In this document: piece by piece, positions 6,550 to 7,199 of the stretch
How positions within the stretch are numbered: the first letter of the stretch is position 1
How the letters are laid out: each line of letters begins with the position of its first letter
Origin: JBMNHG01 sp045627705
GTDB lineage: Bacteria; Verrucomicrobiota; Kiritimatiellia; RFP12; JBMNHG01
Length of the DNA: 7,199 nt
NCBI GenBank assembly: GCA_045627705.1
Contig: JAZQOE010000043.1
Coordinates: 1 to 7,199 of the forward strand
Direction of reading: 5' to 3'
Position numbers and translations under genes: made by a program
Notes under the pieces: model-generated
Databases searched by the model: none
What the model saw: the letters and a program-made list of their open reading frames with translations, nothing else
What the model was told of the DNA's origin: nothing

Positions 6550-6597
6550 TATTTAACTTTTTCAATCATCTCGCCCATCCTTCTTCTTTCCAACCGT

Positions 6598-7199
6598 TTA
6601 CGCCATCGTCACCGGGTTCTTCTGCAGCCGCCTCGCGGAGCAGATCCGTATCCCGTTCCACTCCCTGCACATCCCGATGCCGTACCCGCCTGTCTTCCTG
6701 CCCTCGCTGAAGTGACCCGCGAACTTTTCGACCACTCCATCCACGAAACCCTTCGTCCCGACCGCGAAGCCTTTCGTGAAATGCCTCACCTTGCACCGCA
6801 ACATCACAGGCAGTTCAAGTTTGCCATGCCCCTGTAGCACCTTCCGCATTTCCTCGTGAACGAGCGTGTCCACGCCCTTCCCCAACAGCAATACACGGTA
6901 ATGCGGAGCAACCGCCCCGAAGTCCGGCTTGTTCGCCTCCGGCCTGTAAATCCTTGTAATGCAAAGCCGCGCGTACCTGTCGCCCGCGACCGCCGCGCCA
7001 TAGCTGCTCCAGCGGTAGTCCTTCGGGTCTTCTACAATCTGCGCACGGATTGGATTCAACTCGATGTAAGCCGCGACTGCGGCAAGAGACCCGCCGCCTT
7101 CGACGAAAGTGCTGCCGAAGCGGCCTTGCCAGAGTGTTCCCTCGTGCCCCTCGTGATGGGCGCGGTACCATACCGAGAAGCGCTGCTTCAAGCACTGCA
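6598..7199 (-). CDS. REP-associated tyrosine transposase (Y1/IS200-like, RAYT), N-terminus cut by window edge
   Basis: The visible 199 residues are the C-terminal part of a single-strand DNA transposase of the Y1_Tnp (PF01797) superfamily, RAYT branch. These enzymes cut and rejoin DNA through a Tyr and an HUH metal site. Reading from the edge, the protein shows CLKQRFSVWY, then GTLWQGRF and VEGGGSL, then AAYIELNPIRA, then EDPKDYRWSSYG, all hallmarks of the family. The Tyr in AAYIELNP (codon near 7068) is the best candidate for the catalytic Tyr. The HUH motif normally lies before CLKQRF and is outside the window. The end (KVRHFTKGFAVGTKGFVDGVVEKF, with R and K-rich SEGRKTGG later) matches the usual RAYT tail, with no frameshift or internal stop. 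The frame is open through base 7199, and the TTG at 7191 is an internal Leu codon rather than a start. Downstream, the GGGACAGACA motif supports an RAYT. Confidence 0.9.
   Translation of the reverse strand, partial: QCLKQRFSVWYRAHHEGHEGTLWQGRFGSTFVEGGGSLAAVAAYIELNPIRAQIVEDPKDYRWSSYGAAVAGDRYARLCITRIYRPEANKPDFGAVAPHYRVLLLGKGVDTLVHEEMRKVLQGHGKLELPVMLRCKVRHFTKGFAVGTKGFVDGVVEKFAGHFSEGRKTGGYGIGMCREWNGIRICSARRLQKNPVTMA

Larger units (their letters stand above)
6422..6597 (-). other. 176-base intergenic spacer between transposase and barrel gene
   Basis: This gap is more AT-rich than the genes around it and holds no convincing coding region. The half next to the transposase (6513-6560) carries the GGGACAGACA motif, a 6-bp inverted repeat and a 7-bp tandem repeat, listed separately. 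The half next to the barrel gene should contain that gene's promoter. The best match I can find is TTGCGA (6452-6457) and CATGAT (6429-6434), 17 bases apart and each matching 4 of 6 consensus bases. It would give an almost leaderless message starting near the ATG at 6421. That is weak and I do not list it as a promoter. No GC-rich hairpin with a T-run follows the transposase stop, so no intrinsic terminator is called. Confidence 0.5.

Overview
The window is a compact block in which all six recognisable genes lie on the minus strand, so it reads right to left. The organism looks like a Gram-negative (diderm) bacterium of fairly high GC. The evidence is a complete lipid A disaccharide synthase (LpxB), needed only for an LPS outer membrane, and an exported protein that ends in a beta-barrel tail with a terminal Phe. 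The mix of a UroD-like protein that is not HemE, a large beta-helix protein and a REP-associated transposase suggests a member of the PVC group (Lentisphaerota, Kiritimatiellota or relatives). That placement is inference only.

Region by region, in the direction of transcription: (a) 7199-6598 is the C-terminal part of a REP-associated tyrosine transposase (Y1/IS200-like, RAYT). It is followed by a 176-base AT-richer spacer carrying the GGGACAGACA tail motif, a 6-bp inverted repeat and a 7-bp tandem repeat, which together look like the transposon-associated end. (b) 6421-5216 encodes an unrecognised exported protein: signal peptide, two tandem 39-residue repeats, Pro-rich linker and outer-membrane barrel. 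(c) 5226-3982 encodes a Methyltransf_32-like SAM methyltransferase whose start overlaps the barrel gene by 11 bases. (d) 3981-3874 is a 108-base spacer with a possible promoter inside a 7-bp inverted repeat. (e) 3873-2659 is lpxB. (f) 2649-1069 is a parallel beta-helix protein without a signal peptide, starting 9 bases after lpxB with its ribosome binding site on the lpxB stop codon. (g) 1016-1 is a UroD-like protein of the corrinoid-methyltransferase type, cut by the window edge.

The barrel and methyltransferase genes look translationally coupled. So do lpxB and the beta-helix gene, and the UroD-like gene may be co-transcribed with that pair after 52 bases. LpxB and the barrel protein share an outer-membrane theme. 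The beta-helix/UroD-like pair looks like carbohydrate or C1 metabolism that happens to follow lpxB. No CRISPR array, rRNA, tRNA, phage module or clear defence system is visible. The most unusual items are the repeat-plus-barrel protein, the Cys-to-Asn ladder in the beta-helix protein, the lpxB upstream palindrome and the RAYT tail.
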